Below, piece after piece: positions 46,780-58,101 of a DNA stretch of 64,000 nt. The translations under genes and the position numbers were made by a program. Every line of letters starts with the position of its first letter. Positions within the stretch are counted from its first letter, which is position 1. The notes below the pieces were generated by a model. The model did not search any database. It worked only from the letters and a program-made list of their open reading frames with translations, and was not told the DNA's origin. This stretch comes from Halicephalobus mephisto (Eukaryota; Nematoda; Chromadorea; Rhabditida; Panagrolaimidae). The stretch is taken from positions 248,001-312,000 of the forward strand of contig SWDT01000099.1 of the NCBI GenBank assembly GCA_009193035.1, written 5' to 3'.

Positions 46780-47360
46780 ATTTGAGATTTGTTAATCGAC
46801 GTCGTAGAATGCTATTAGAGTTTCCAGAATCTTCTGGAATCGAGAAGAAAGTTCCTAGAATTCTTTAAAATCTAGTAAACTATTTTTACAGTCTTTCAGA
46901 ATCCAGAAGGAAGTTTCTAAAACATTTTAGGATCTTCTAGAACTTAATAGAAAGTTTCTAGAATCCTCCAGAATCCAGAAGGAAGTTTCTAAAACATTTT
47001 AGGATCTTCTAGAACTTAATAGAAAGTTTCTAGAATCTTCCAGAATCCAGAAGGAAGTTTTTAGGACTTCTTAGAACTTAATAGAGAGTTTCTAGAATCT
47101 TCTAGAATCCAGAAGGAAGTTTCTAGAATCCTCCAGAATCCAGAAAGAAGTTTCTAAAATATTTTAGAACCTAGTCGGAAACTTTTAGAACCCAGTAAGA
47201 AGTTTCTAGAATCTCCTAGAACTTAATAAAAAGTTTCTAGAATCCTCCAGAATCTAGTACAATGTTTCTAAAATCTTGCATAATCTCAAGAAAGAAGTTG
47301 AAAATTTTCATAATCTCCTTGGAAATTTTAAAATCTCGAGAATCCAATAAGAACTTCTGA
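46780..47360. repeat. Array of heat-shock-element-like repeats
   Basis: Units of about 55-60 bp alternate AGAATCCAGAAGGAAGTTTC, TAGAATCTTCTAGAA and CTTAATAGAAAGTTTCTAGA. Several copies fit the nGAAnnTTCnnGAAn heat-shock element exactly (AGAATCTTCTGGAATC near 46,829, AGAATCTTCCAGAATC near 47,033, AGAATCTTCTAGAATC near 47,094). It starts about 25 nt after the stop codon of the secreted-protein gene. Confidence 0.75.
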
Positions 47361-47719
47361 AATCAATACCTGATTTTTGGATTCTGGATATCTTTGAAAA
47401 TTCTTAAAATCCCAGTTGAGACAATTTCGGAACAAAATTCATTTATAATTTTTATGATATTGTGGTTTTTAAATTTGTGTTAAATTCTTGTGTAATATTG
47501 AGATGCTAATGCACAGTCGAACTTGTCCAAGAATTCGCATCCCTTACAGAATTAACAACAGCCGATTTCGAAATTCCCAAACCTGCCCAATTTTGCCACT
47601 TTTAACGATTTTAAGATTCTATTGAGCTTTTCAGAATTCGGGATTTCTGAAGCAATAACACACAAAAAAGTATATAATATGTAATTTGTGGATACGCTAA
47701 GCTGATTCTGATGTATCAA

Positions 47720-48400
47720 ATACATTATTTTCAATGTACTAATATATTAAGTATAATACAGATGTATAATATTCAATGTATCGATATATTATAACAGCTC
47801 TGATGTACCGGATATATTTAACATGTTGATAAATTAAATATGATATCGGTACGTTATATTCAATGTATCAACACATGAACTATGATAATGAGTATATTAT
47901 ATTCAATTTATCGATATATTATGTTCAATATGCTGATACATTGACTACAATACATCGATTTCATATATCTATAAATTGAATGTAATATATCGATTTCATA
48001 CTTTATATATCTATACATTGAATGTAATACACCGCTTTCATGCCTCATATATACATAAATTGAATGTAATACATCGATTTCATATATCTACACATTGAAT
48101 GTAATATATCGATTTCATAGTTCATATATCTATAAATTGAATGTAATACATCGATTTCATGCCTCATATATACATACATTAAATACAAAACACCGATTTC
48201 ATAATCCATGTATCGATACATTGAATGTAATACATGAATTTCATACTTCATATATACATAAATTGAATACAAAACACCGATTTCATAATCCATCTATCGA
48301 TACATTGAATACAAAACATCGATTTCATATGTTTATACATTAAACGTAATGTATCCGATTCATCAAAATCGTTCTAATATATCCATACATTATATACCAT
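47720..48400. repeat. Tandem array, about 40-50-bp unit, more than 10 copies
   Basis: Units combine ACATTGAATGTAATACATCG and ATTTCATATATCTATACATT with variants. The 82-codon frames on both strands (48,045-48,343) are repeat artefacts. 47,360-47,720 and 48,400-48,880 hold nothing recognisable. Confidence 0.8.
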
Positions 48401-48884
48401 GTACATTTTTTTGCGTAAAAAAAATAACGATTGATAAAATTAGTTCGGTTTTGTACTATTAAAATAAAAAAGGAAAATTTCAATTTTAATTAGTTATTTA
48501 AAAAATAAAAATTAATTCAATTTTGAATATAATATTTTTCTAAATTTTTGAAAGTTTTTTTTTATTTTTATTTTTTAAGGATTTTCAAAAATTAAATGAA
48601 ATTCGTAAATTCAAAAAACATGTTTTATGAGGAAATGAGCAATCAAGAACGAAACCGGACCAAAGGTTTTCGTGAAAAAAAACTTGTTTGATGAATTTTT
48701 TCTTTTTGATATATGAAAAAATTGAATTTTCGCGTATTTTTTACTGTTTTTTTTGCAAATTACCTATGCAGATGTCGTTCGATCAGAATTTATGTTTAAT
48801 TTTGAAAAATTACAAAAATTAAAGTAGAAAATTAGTTATCCTAAAACCGAATTTAAACATTTACGAATTTTTATCTTTTTATAA

Positions 48885-49250
48885 ATAAAACTGTTAGGAT
48901 AGAAAATTAGAATAGGAAGTGTTTGAAGCGATAGCCTGAATATCAGGGACTGTGGGATACTGTAAGACATGAGTGAGATTCTTCGTTATTGTGGATAGAG
49001 ACTTGTTATGTAGATGTTAGGATAAAAACTAAACTAGAAAGAAAGTACCTAAAAAGATACCCTGAATATCAGGGATCGTGGGATACTGTAGGACATTAGT
49101 GAAATTCTCTGTTCTTGTGGATAGAGACTTGTTATGTAGATGTTAGGACAGAAACTAAACTAAAAAGAAAGTACCTAAAAAGATACCCTGAAAATCAGGG
49201 GCTGTGGGATACTGTAGAACATGAGTGAGACCCCTGGTTGTCTTGTAAGT
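48885..49250. repeat. Tandem array, about 121-bp unit, 3 copies
   Basis: Near-identical copies carry CTGAATATCAGGGACTGTGG, GATACTGTAGGACATGAGTG and GTGGATAGAGACTTGTTATG. CCTGATATTCAGG-type symmetry (CCTGAATATCAGG) is embedded in each. Copies start near 48,895, 49,018 and 49,140. Confidence 0.85.
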
Positions 49251-49719
49251 TAAAGAAACATAATTGTTGTCTGTGCCTCATTGCTGAGTAAAGATTAGTA
49301 ATATACTTCCGATTTCTGTTTTTACAAAAATTCCAAATTTTAATTTTTGTCTAGATTTAGTAAAAATTAGTGATTCTCATTTTTTCGAAATTACAAAATG
49401 ACGCATGACCGGTTTGGAACACAACTCGACGGACAATCGTTTCATTTTTCATTTCGCTTTCGTTTAAATTATTTTTTTATTTTTATAATTTCCACGAAAT
49501 CTTATTTTTTAAATATTTTTTTTGCAAAAAAATACTGAACAAAAATAGTTTACTTAAGAGTTCCCTTACTTTCCGCAATGCAAACAAAACTGTCCTTCCG
49601 GTTCGAGAATTGTTTGTGTACCTGGATTTGTGATGGATCTAAACGTCAAAAATTCGATCGATTTTCGCTAATTTTTATATTCTTCGAAAAATCAAAGTTT
49701 TTAAAAGTTAAAATTCTGT

Positions 49720-50250
49720 GGTTATCTTCAAAATCCGTTGGGAAATTTTCGGAAATTTAAAAATTCTCAAAAATATTTTAAAATCTATTTAAAAAGATTT
49801 TTAAAATGTTTAAAAATTTCAAAGTTTCTAGAATAAGATTGTAACTTCTGGAATTATCTAAAATTGGAGTTTTTAGAATTTTTAGAATCCGTTGGGAAAT
49901 TTTCGGAGATTTAAAAATTCTCAAAAATATTTTAAAATCTCTAAAGTTTTTAGACATTTTAAAAATATTTTTAGTCTTTAGAATCAGATTGTAATTTCTA
50001 GAATTATCTAAAATTGGAGTTTTTAGAATTTTCAGAATCCGTTGAGAAATTTTTGGAGACTTAAAAATTTTTATAAAATTATCAAAAATATTTTAAAATC
50101 TATTTAAAAAGATTTTTAAAATGTTTAAAAAGATTTTTAGTCTTTAGAATAAGATTGTAACTTCTGGAATCGTCTAAAATTGGAGTTTTTAGAATCTTCA
50201 GAATCCGTTGAGAAATTTCGAAAACTTGGAAATCAAAAATTTCTAAAAGT
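49720..50250. repeat. Tandem array, about 150-bp unit, 3-4 copies
   Basis: Units contain CAGAATCCGTTGGGAAATTT, CTCAAAAATATTTTAAAATC and AGAATAAGATTGTAACTTCT followed by ATCTAAAATTGGAGTTTTTA (starts near 49,728, 49,886, 50,030 and 50,200). 50,250-51,430 is A/T-rich without a gene. Confidence 0.75.
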
Positions 50251-51429
50251 TTTTAAAAATCTTTTTGAATTTTTTACAAATTTTCAGAATCCTAAAATCT
50301 CTAGAATCCTTTTGTACCTTCCGAAACCACCCAAAATTAAACTTTTTAAATTTTCTAAATTCCCGCAAATTTGTTTCGAAACATATTTTTAATTTTTATA
50401 ATAAAATAATTCTAAAAATTTCTAAAATTATTTTTAATGATTTTAATTTTTGTTAAAAAAATTTATTAATTTTAAAATTTTTGGCAAAATTCCAAATTTA
50501 GAATAATTGGCTCAATTTTGGATAGAATTTCCAGTCCATTTGTTTCCAGGCCAATTTTTGAATCTCCAGGATCTCTGAAAACCTTGAGAAAATTCTGGAT
50601 TTAATTTTTTCTTTTTTTTACTTTTTTTATTTTTTTTATTTTTTTACTTTTTTTATTTTTTAAAATTTTTTTCTTTTTTTTTATTAAAATTGAAAAAATG
50701 AATTTTCTTTTTAAAAATAGATTTTATTAATGCAGATGTTTGAAAATTCAAACTTATACTTTTATAAAAATTAAAAATTTTTCATTAATTAAATGTGGAA
50801 TTTTTGAAACATTTTTGGAAAATTGAAAATTCGAAATTTCAAATGTTAATTGTAAACTTTTTAAATTGGAATAAATGTCAAATTTTCGGGGAAATTTTCG
50901 GAGAATTTTTGAAATTTTGAAGAATTTTATAAATTTTGAAGAATTTTGAATTTTTGAAATTTTTAGAGAATTTTATAAATTTTTGAAGTTTTTTGAAATT
51001 TTTCGAAATTTTTGGAATTTTTGAAAATGTAGAAAATTTTCAAAGTTTTTAGGGCATTTTTGAAATTTTTACAAGATTCTGAAAATTTTCAGAATTTTCA
51101 ACTGAATTTTGAAAGTTTTTATAAAAATCGAAAAATTTTCACAGAATTCGAAGAACTATAAAATTCTAAAAACTTTCAAAATCTATGAAATTTTTTATTT
51201 TCTGAGATTCTAGAAATTTCTGCAATTCTCAAAATCCTAAATTTTTCTTTTTTTTATATAATTCTATTTTTGAAAAACAAAAAAACCGATTTTTATTTTT
51301 TTTAAAATTCATTAAAGGACCAGATGCGAAAAAAAAACAAAAAATATTTATTAAATTTTCGAAATTGAATAAAAATATTTAAAAAAACTTGATTCCTGGA
51401 TTAGCGGAATAAACATTTTTGAAATGTTT

Positions 51430-51580
51430 TTTATCGAACGAAAGCCGTCCTTCTGAAACGACAACTTTGGTCTCTAGCAGTGCCGGAGGGGACTAGCCGC
51501 CGTCGAGAGTCTTCTTTTTCTCTGTCGTTTTTCCGAGAGCTTTTAACCGAATACGGCCAATTTGAGTCTTTTCCGCAAGC
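51430..51580. other. GC-rich island in A/T-rich intergenic DNA
   Basis: About 120 bases of mixed composition around AGCAGTGCCGGAGGGGACTA and GCCGCCGTCGAGAGTCTTC stand out from the A/T desert on both sides. No open frame, tRNA or known RNA consensus is recognisable. It could be a structured RNA gene, a fossil exon or a regulatory element; I see no way to decide from sequence alone. Confidence 0.3.
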
Positions 51581-51739
51581 TTAAGTGAAATAAAAATAAA
51601 TTTTTTATTTCCGTTGTTTTTATAGGTTATTTAGACACAATACAACCATAGAACAATGTTGATAATATTAGTGCATATCCAGAGTCCTCAACTAACAAGA
51701 AGTGTTTTTTTATACTCCTCGATAGGAAGACAGTGGATT

Positions 51740-51985
51740 TTTAAGTCTTGGGTATTCTGGGTGTCTTGGGTGTTCTAAATGTTTTGGGTGTTCTGGATGT
51801 TCTGGGTGTTCTGGGTGTCTTGGATGTCTTGGATGTCTTGAGTATCGTGGATGTTTTAAGTGTTTTGGGTGTTCTAAGTGTTCATGGTGTCATGGGTATT
51901 CTGGGTGTCTTGGGGTGTTCTATGTGTTCTGGGTGTCTTGACTATCTTGACTATCTTGAGTGTCTTGGGTATCCCCGGTTGAGGA
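51740..51985. repeat. Minisatellite of TGGGTGTTCTGGGTGTCTTG type
   Basis: About twenty-five copies of a 9-bp unit (CTTGGGTGT or TCTGGGTGT or TCTGGATGT). The 107-codon frame that reads it as alternating Gly-Val-Leu and Asp-Val-Leu starts in the array and runs into non-repetitive DNA; it is most likely not a gene. Confidence 0.85.
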
Positions 51986-52139
51986 GACTGTGCATCCACA
52001 ACCATTCCATTACAATTCTCCAATTTCTCAAAGTTCACCAGGGACTTCTGAAGGCTTCCAGAATCTTGTAAAAAATTTTTAAAATCTCAAAAAATTAAAA
52101 ATATTCAAACATGTAATACAAACTTGGAACATTTAAGAA

Positions 52140-52560
52140 TAGAAATTTTTAAAATTCTTCTTGGGACCAATTTCGTGATAAAAGTAATTTTCATTTTTTA
52201 TAGTAATAAAATTTTAAAATTGTCATCTAAAATCAAAATTTATTTAATTTTTAGAATTTAAAAAAATTCGTGTCAGGACCACTTTCGTGTCGAGACCAAT
52301 TTCAAATTTTTACAATAACGTAATTTCAAAAATCCACCATTTAAAATTCAAAATTTTTTAGTTTTTTTTAACTTTTCAGAAATTCGTGTCGGGACCACTT
52401 TCGTGTCGAGATTAATTTCCTGTCGAGACCAATTTCAAATTTTTATAATAACATAATTTCAAAAATCCATCATTTAAAATTAAAAATTTTTTAGTTTTTT
52501 TAATTTTTCAGAAATTCGTGTCGGGACCACTTTCGTACTAAGATTAATTTTTTATTTTTT
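52140..52560. repeat. Tandem array, about 120-bp unit, 3 copies
   Basis: Units carry AATTCGTGTCGGGACCACTT, TCGTGTCGAGACCAATTT and TTTCAAAAATCCACCATTTA (52,262, 52,378, 52,512). Another local amplification of the dispersed GAGACC motif family. No gene lies between it and 52,820. Confidence 0.75.
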
Positions 52561-52819
52561 TTAATATAATTTAAAAAATTCGCTAAAATTAAATAGTTTT
52601 CCTTTAATTTATTTAAAATTTCCTATAATAGCTTTTTTATCAGTTTTTATCTAAAAATAAAAAAATCGAATTTTTCCAAAAGAATCTCCAACTTGGCCAG
52701 TTTTGCCAAAAAAGCCAAGAAGGCCTCTCGGTTTTGGACGCTCTCGGGTCTCGTTGCCATAGTTTTTCCGTGTCTTTCGTCACTATTCCTAAAAAAGTAT
52801 TTTCTTATTTTTTTCAACA

Positions 52820-54601
52820 ATGAATTTCGACGATGAATTACAGGAAGGGATGAGGAGATGGCGGTCAAATCGGGTGTTTGTAAATTTTTCGAAAATTTGC
52901 ATTATTTTTTTAATTTTATTTTTAATATGGAAATTCACTCCAAAAGTAAGTTTTTTTTCATATATGGATAAAAAGAAACCTTTTAGTATTTTGCTGAGGA
53001 GCTTTGGAAATCTTATTTTTCTAATCCGGATACTGTAGTTGAGGGTCCGAAGATTGTTCCACGGGTCCCGGCGTCTTCGGATATCGGGATTTTGATAATC
53101 CTCAGCGAAGACGCGAATTTGACAGAATACGAACTAGCTCTTAATTCTCTGAAGTGCTATGCACTGATCCACAATTACGGATTCCGGATCGAACGGGTAA
53201 ACGACGGTTGGAATACCAAGTGTCCTCATAAGCAAGTTCGTTTTTTATTTTTATTAATTTTAAAAATTCATATATGATTTTTTTAAATTTTTGAATTTCC
53301 GCATGAAAGAAACTTAAAAAATAGCAAATTTGATAAATTACTGTGAATATTATTTATTTTTGTATTATTTTAGGGTAATTTTAGGTTCCTAAAATCTTCT
53401 GAAATTTTGAATTTTCGCACAAAAGAAACTTAAAAAATGGCAATTTACACAGTAATTTATCAAAATTATTTACTTTTGTATTATTTTAGGATGACTTTAG
53501 GTTCCTAAAATCTTCCAAAAATTCGTATCAAAACTATTTTAAAAAACTTATTTTTTATTTTTAAAGCAATTTTATTTTTTCAATTTTTGAATTTTTGGGC
53601 TGGGCAGTGAAAGTAGAAAAATGATAAATCTGGCAAATCACTGCTGAAATCGATTTATTATTTTTTAAATTCCAAAATAAAGTCCTCAAATTCAATTTTT
53701 TATTAAAATTTTTTAAATATTATTATTTCAGTTTATGTTCAAACGACATTGCATCACTTCCTACTTACTTGATGAACATCATTGGACTTTGTTCATCGAC
53801 GCCGATGTCGGAGTCGTCAATCCCAACAGACTTCTCGACGATTACATCATCGCTAATAATAATAAATCTGACATAATATTTTTCGATAGATTTTTTGATT
53901 GGGAAATTGCTGCTGGATCATATTTCGTAAAAAATAGTAATTTTTCTTCGGAATTTTTACGTCAATTTGCGGATATTGAATATATCCTTCCAGAAAGTTT
54001 CGTCGGAAGCGATAACGGAGCCATTCATGTAAGTTAAATTTCACATTAATTCCATAATAATTACATTTAGTGGTTATTTATTACTAAATTTTTTCCAAAT
54101 ATTTCAATTTTGTCTTCAAATGATTGTTGGAAAATTTGGGAAAAATCCCGAGATTTTACAGATTTGTTTGTTTTTGAAGCATGTTGTCGACAAATAATGG
54201 GTGAATCAAGATTATTTCATGATCCAAATAATAAAGGTACTGTAAGAATCTTACCTAAAAGTAAATCATGGATGAGAGATGTATGGATAACTGATTCTAA
54301 ATGGTCTATCGAATCAGATTTTATGTTACATGGATGGAAACACAGTATTCTTGTACCATATATTTCAAATTCTACTGCATGGAATCGATCAAAAACAAGA
54401 AGAAAATGGGGTAGATGGTGGCGTCCATTAGCATTTGACAATTTTCCAGATGAATCATGTAAATCAAGTACTGTAACTTGGAAATATTGGAAATCTCTCA
54501 TGATCGATCAAAAAACACTACAAGAAATGCTTCAACAACGTCACGAAACCGTCAGAAAAGATTTCTACCAACACGTCGGGCAGATTCCATTATACATCTA
54601 A
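52820..54601 (+). CDS. DUF273-family type II membrane protein, glycosyltransferase-like
   Basis: Member of the nematode DUF273 family, thought by fold and motif to be Golgi glycosyltransferase-like; the donor and acceptor are unknown. Four exons, 52,820-52,945, 52,987-53,235, 53,732-54,028 and 54,071-54,601, give 400 residues with phase-0 junctions throughout. A short cytoplasmic N-terminus precedes one hydrophobic anchor (KICIIFLILFLIWKF, about residues 25-39), the usual type II layout. Family landmarks are NSLKCYALIHNYGFR, FMFKRHCITSYLL, the LFIDADVGVVNP segment with its Asp-x-Asp, FFDRFFDWEIAAGSYFVKN, LPESFVGSDNGAIH, and the conserved tail with HGWKH, RKWGRWWRPLAFD and the IPLY end. The 496-nt second intron holds decayed intronic family B units; the other introns are 41-42 nt. 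It ends 261 nt from the convergent CCCH gene. Confidence 0.9.
53285..53700 (+). repeat. Family B intronic repeat in the DUF273 gene
   Basis: Two to three decayed units begin GAATTTCCGCATGAAAGAAA (53,293), GAATTTTCGCACAAAAGAAA (53,409) and near 53,590, with TTATTTTAGGGTAATTTTAG and TTCCTAAAATCTTCTGAAAT links, the same order of landmarks as in the RBR and dioxygenase introns. Orientation is again sense to the host gene. Confidence 0.7.
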
Positions 54602-54862
54602 AACATATCAAAATCCACACAATAGTCAAACGAGTTCTTGTTTTGATTCATTTTCCTAAAACATTCAAAGTAAAATCTTTGTTGTTTTCAGAAAAAAAGG
54701 GTAACAAAAGGGGAAAAATAAAGAAAAAAAAGTATCTTTTTGGATATTTTTGTGAGAATTTTAAAATTTTTTTTGATTTTCGTGAGTCAAAAGGGCCTAT
54801 CTCTAAATATAGTCCAAATATCCTAACTAATCCTACATAGCCTAATAACCAGTTGGCTTCAT

Positions 54863-56659
54863 CTAATGATGTTTCTTCTTGTTTCCTGAACGTGGAGATG
54901 GTTTGGAATTCTTTCGACTACCCTTCTGTTTTCCTTCAATCGAAATTGGAGATTTTTCTTCCATTTTTCCATTATTATGAGACTTCAAACGCGTATTTTC
55001 ATTTTTGCCATTTCCTCCTTTCGGCTTCAAACGGTTAACTTCAGTTTTGATTATCTCTCGCATTGCAACGAAACGTTGAAAAGTAAATGATCCGACAGTA
55101 TTCAAGGAATTGGAGCGTTTCAAAGTTGAGACCTTCTTGTTCTTTCCAACATATACTTCAAAATGATGATACATAGACAAGCTCTGCAAAACATCCATCA
55201 AAAATAAAAAAATTGCAAAAAAACTTACAATGAAACATTCCTTGTTTTTTTCATTAAGTTGATCTAGGATATTATTTCCAGAAAAAGCAGTACGAAAATG
55301 TTCCTTGGTTTTCTTAAAATGATCTCCAATTTTCTCATCAGATTTTTCTTTGCATGGAGCAGCAACGGCTGTCTTAACAGAGGTATTTGTTTGGTTAGAA
55401 TTGGATTTGTCTGCAGGAATACGTTTCTCGTAACCACCTTTTCCAATTCTTTCGAATTTCCGGAAACGTTGATCAAATTGACGACCAGAAGTCATCGATG
55501 AAGTAAATTCAGGAATTGGATCATTTGGATGACGAAAATGGCATTTGTCACCATATTGACATCCAGTAGCAGAATTGTATTTGTTGCACATCTGAGTCTT
55601 GAACTTTGGATGAGGAGCCTAAGAATTAATCATATCACAATCATAAATAAATTTGGTTCTAGTTTGTCTCAACGGGAATTTCTAGGACTTTGTAGCCTAC
55701 TTCAGTTACTAGAATTTTAATTTTCCGCAGCAATTGTTCCGTAATTTTGCAATCAACTTTATAAATATATTTTTAATAAACTTGGAGACTTAGAATAAAT
55801 ATCAAGTACAAAAATTTCTCTCCATTCCTACGCGTTAAAGTTATGCTGCAATACTAATGACTATCAGAAACCATAAAACTACAGTAATCCTCCGAAAAGG
55901 GTTGTTTTTGTAATAAAAATTCAAAGAATCTGGAAACTTACAACAACACGAAGTTCCTCTTGACCATGGGCATATTGACAACGGACTCCATAGTTGCATT
56001 CTCCACTTTGAGCGAACATGGTACACATCATCGTCTTGTAAGTGGCGTTATTACGACGTCCAGGTTGATTTGGTGGGAACTTCAAATCCATTTTCCGAGA
56101 AAATTAAAAATTAAAAGCTTACCGGACGACGGATACCGAAGATTGGAGCTTGAAGACCCGGGATAAATGGACGTCCAGCACTAGCACCGAAGAAACTTGG
56201 AGAAGGATCACTGGGCAAAGTGTCGGGACGACTTTCGCCATCTCCACCAGGACCACCTTTAGGAGGAAGGTTTTCCTTGTTGCCGTCAGTACCTTTCGAA
56301 TCACCATTCGAAGTCATCAATTTGCCAGACTCGGTTCCGGCTGGCTGAATAAGAACGTAATTTCCATGAGCATCGATCGTGTAATAAGGTCCGATTGATT
56401 GCGCTTCTGGCATCATCGAGACCACTCCGTAGTCGGCGTAAGAGGCAGCTTGTGGCCATTGACCATATGGGGAGGCACAGTAAACCATGGGGATGAACCC
56501 GTGTTGAGTAGGAGCATATCCTGGAATCATCACTTGTCCATAGGAAGGCATATGACTATCAAGAGATCCTTCAGAAGGATAACCAGCAACAGCATCTTGA
56601 ACCATCATTCCAGTTGGACCCATTTTGTATTCTGACTGCCCGTGCTGCATCAAACTCAT
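54863..56659 (-). CDS. Tandem CCCH zinc-finger RNA-binding protein (TIS11/OMA type)
   Basis: Likely binds AU-rich 3' UTR elements to control mRNA translation or stability; in nematodes this class includes the germline and early-embryo regulators OMA, POS, MEX and PIE-1. Inferred minus-strand exons: 56,123-56,659, 55,942-56,079, 55,229-55,618 and about 54,863-55,183, giving about 461 residues. Two fingers of the form Cys-x8-Cys-x5-Cys-x3-His are at about residues 196-215 and 236-255, with lead-ins TYKTMMC and KFKTQMC and the linker HGQEELRVVAPHPKFKTQMC, which has the tristetraprolin spacing. The N-terminal part is rich in Gly, Pro, Ser, Tyr and Met; the C-terminus is basic and ends GNKKKHH. 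The start at 56,659 (MSLMQHGQ) directly follows TTTTGCAG; an upstream exon reaching 56,971 could be leader or extra coding sequence. The second and fourth exon edges could shift by a base. Confidence 0.88.
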
Positions 56660-58101
56660 CTGCAAAAACCTAAAAACACACATAATTACAAAATCCATAT
56701 ATGAGTAACTAAAACTACACCTAATATGACGTTGTCGGCAAAGTAAGCGGTCTGAGCAGCTGCAAATCTGAGAACAACTGCAACTCCTCGAGCTAGGGTT
56801 GGCACGGGGATATCGAGCTTGGGAACCGACATCGCGAGGTTTTCCACTCGCTCTGAATTCGAAAAATCTACTCTGCCCATTGGACAGTTGAGAGTTCTTC
56901 GAATTCATGGCCAGTCCGAGGTAAAATTGTGATTTAAATAGGGGAAGACTGGCCAAAGCGCGAGCTCGCATGGGAAACGGACAAAAGGTTATCGCTCAGA
57001 GACCAAGAAATCATCTGCATAGACGGGAAAACCGGTCAAAGTGATTTGCAAGAAGTACAGTACGCCTTGTTCCTGCGTCCCGACTGGATTTCGTAATTTC
57101 TCGAAGTTACTCATTTTTTCTTCATTTTTGCCCTATTGTTTGGTTTTTTCCCTCGTCAAACATCGTGGTAAAACTTGATTACTTTATTTCAAGTTTGTTT
57201 TTTCGTTTTCGAATATTTTATTTCAGCTTCTAGGCAAAAGCAGCTGAAAATTGTATTTTCCCCAAGCTGTTTAGGCCAGTAAAAGGTCTGTCACATGAGA
57301 TCTGAGGGTTACTTCAGTCTCTCGAGTTTGCTTCTGGTTAATTTCAAGTCCCTTGTCAACTTTGATTATTTTATCAAGATTAACCTGAGTGTTATTTTTC
57401 TTTTTACGGTAAAAATAATTAACACCTGTCGACGAAAGCAGACTCCCAGTAATTGCCTCGGGTTTCTTTTTGACAAGTTGACTTTACGAGTTTAGTTTTT
57501 TTAATAAAAAGTAACAAATGGAATTATTGTGAAGTCTTAATTTGCCAAATATTATCTTCGTTAAATTAATCTGCTTGATAAAGTTTCGGATGAGTAATTG
57601 AAGAATATCGTCTTATAGAATTTCGGTAATTACTTCCTATATTTTCTCGATGACATTGTAGCTAGTAATACCCAGGTTCGTTAGCGTCATTCGAGGTAAT
57701 AATGCCTCGGCACTTTTAGTTTCAAATGGTTGCTTGAGTCTTTTGGGAATTTTTGAATTCGAAGTTGCTGGTGAAAATTAAAGTTCGTTACATGTTTCAT
57801 AACTAATTGCTCTCTTGAAATTTTTTACTTTTTGAAATTGTGATGTAGGTATTTTCGTAATACCACCCAGAGCTACAATAAATTAACTTCCAAATGGTGC
57901 TTTTAGAAAATGCCTCAGGCGTTAACTGTTTTTTACTTCTCTTTCGGTTGCCATGGTTTTGGTTAATCAGATTCTTTTCGATCAAGCTGGCCAAGTTTCA
58001 TGGCAAAGGACACCCGGCTCCTCACACTAACACTAGCTTTTTTAATTTAATTTTTCCCAATTTTTTAAATTTTAACGCTTAACTTTTAACTTTTACCAAA
58101 C
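56660..58101. other. Head-to-head promoter region of the CCCH and seven-helix genes
   Basis: 56,690-56,990 is moderately GC-rich and probably holds the leader exon of the CCCH gene (donor GGTGTAG on the minus strand near 56,719). 57,000-58,100 has no repeat array and no convincing exon; it is the cleanest unique intergenic sequence of the window and should contain both promoters. No specific site can be placed. Confidence 0.5.

Noticed and set aside
51748..52071. 107-codon frame of Gly-Val-Leu / Asp-Val-Leu repeats
   Set aside because: Product of a 9-bp minisatellite; no signal peptide, splice sites or continuing domain.
56686..56971. Upstream continuation of the CCCH protein to an ATG at 56,971
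   Set aside because: The open frame crosses what look like a donor (GTGTAG) and acceptor (TTTTGCAG), and its residues are not finger-protein-like; kept as probable leader rather than coding.
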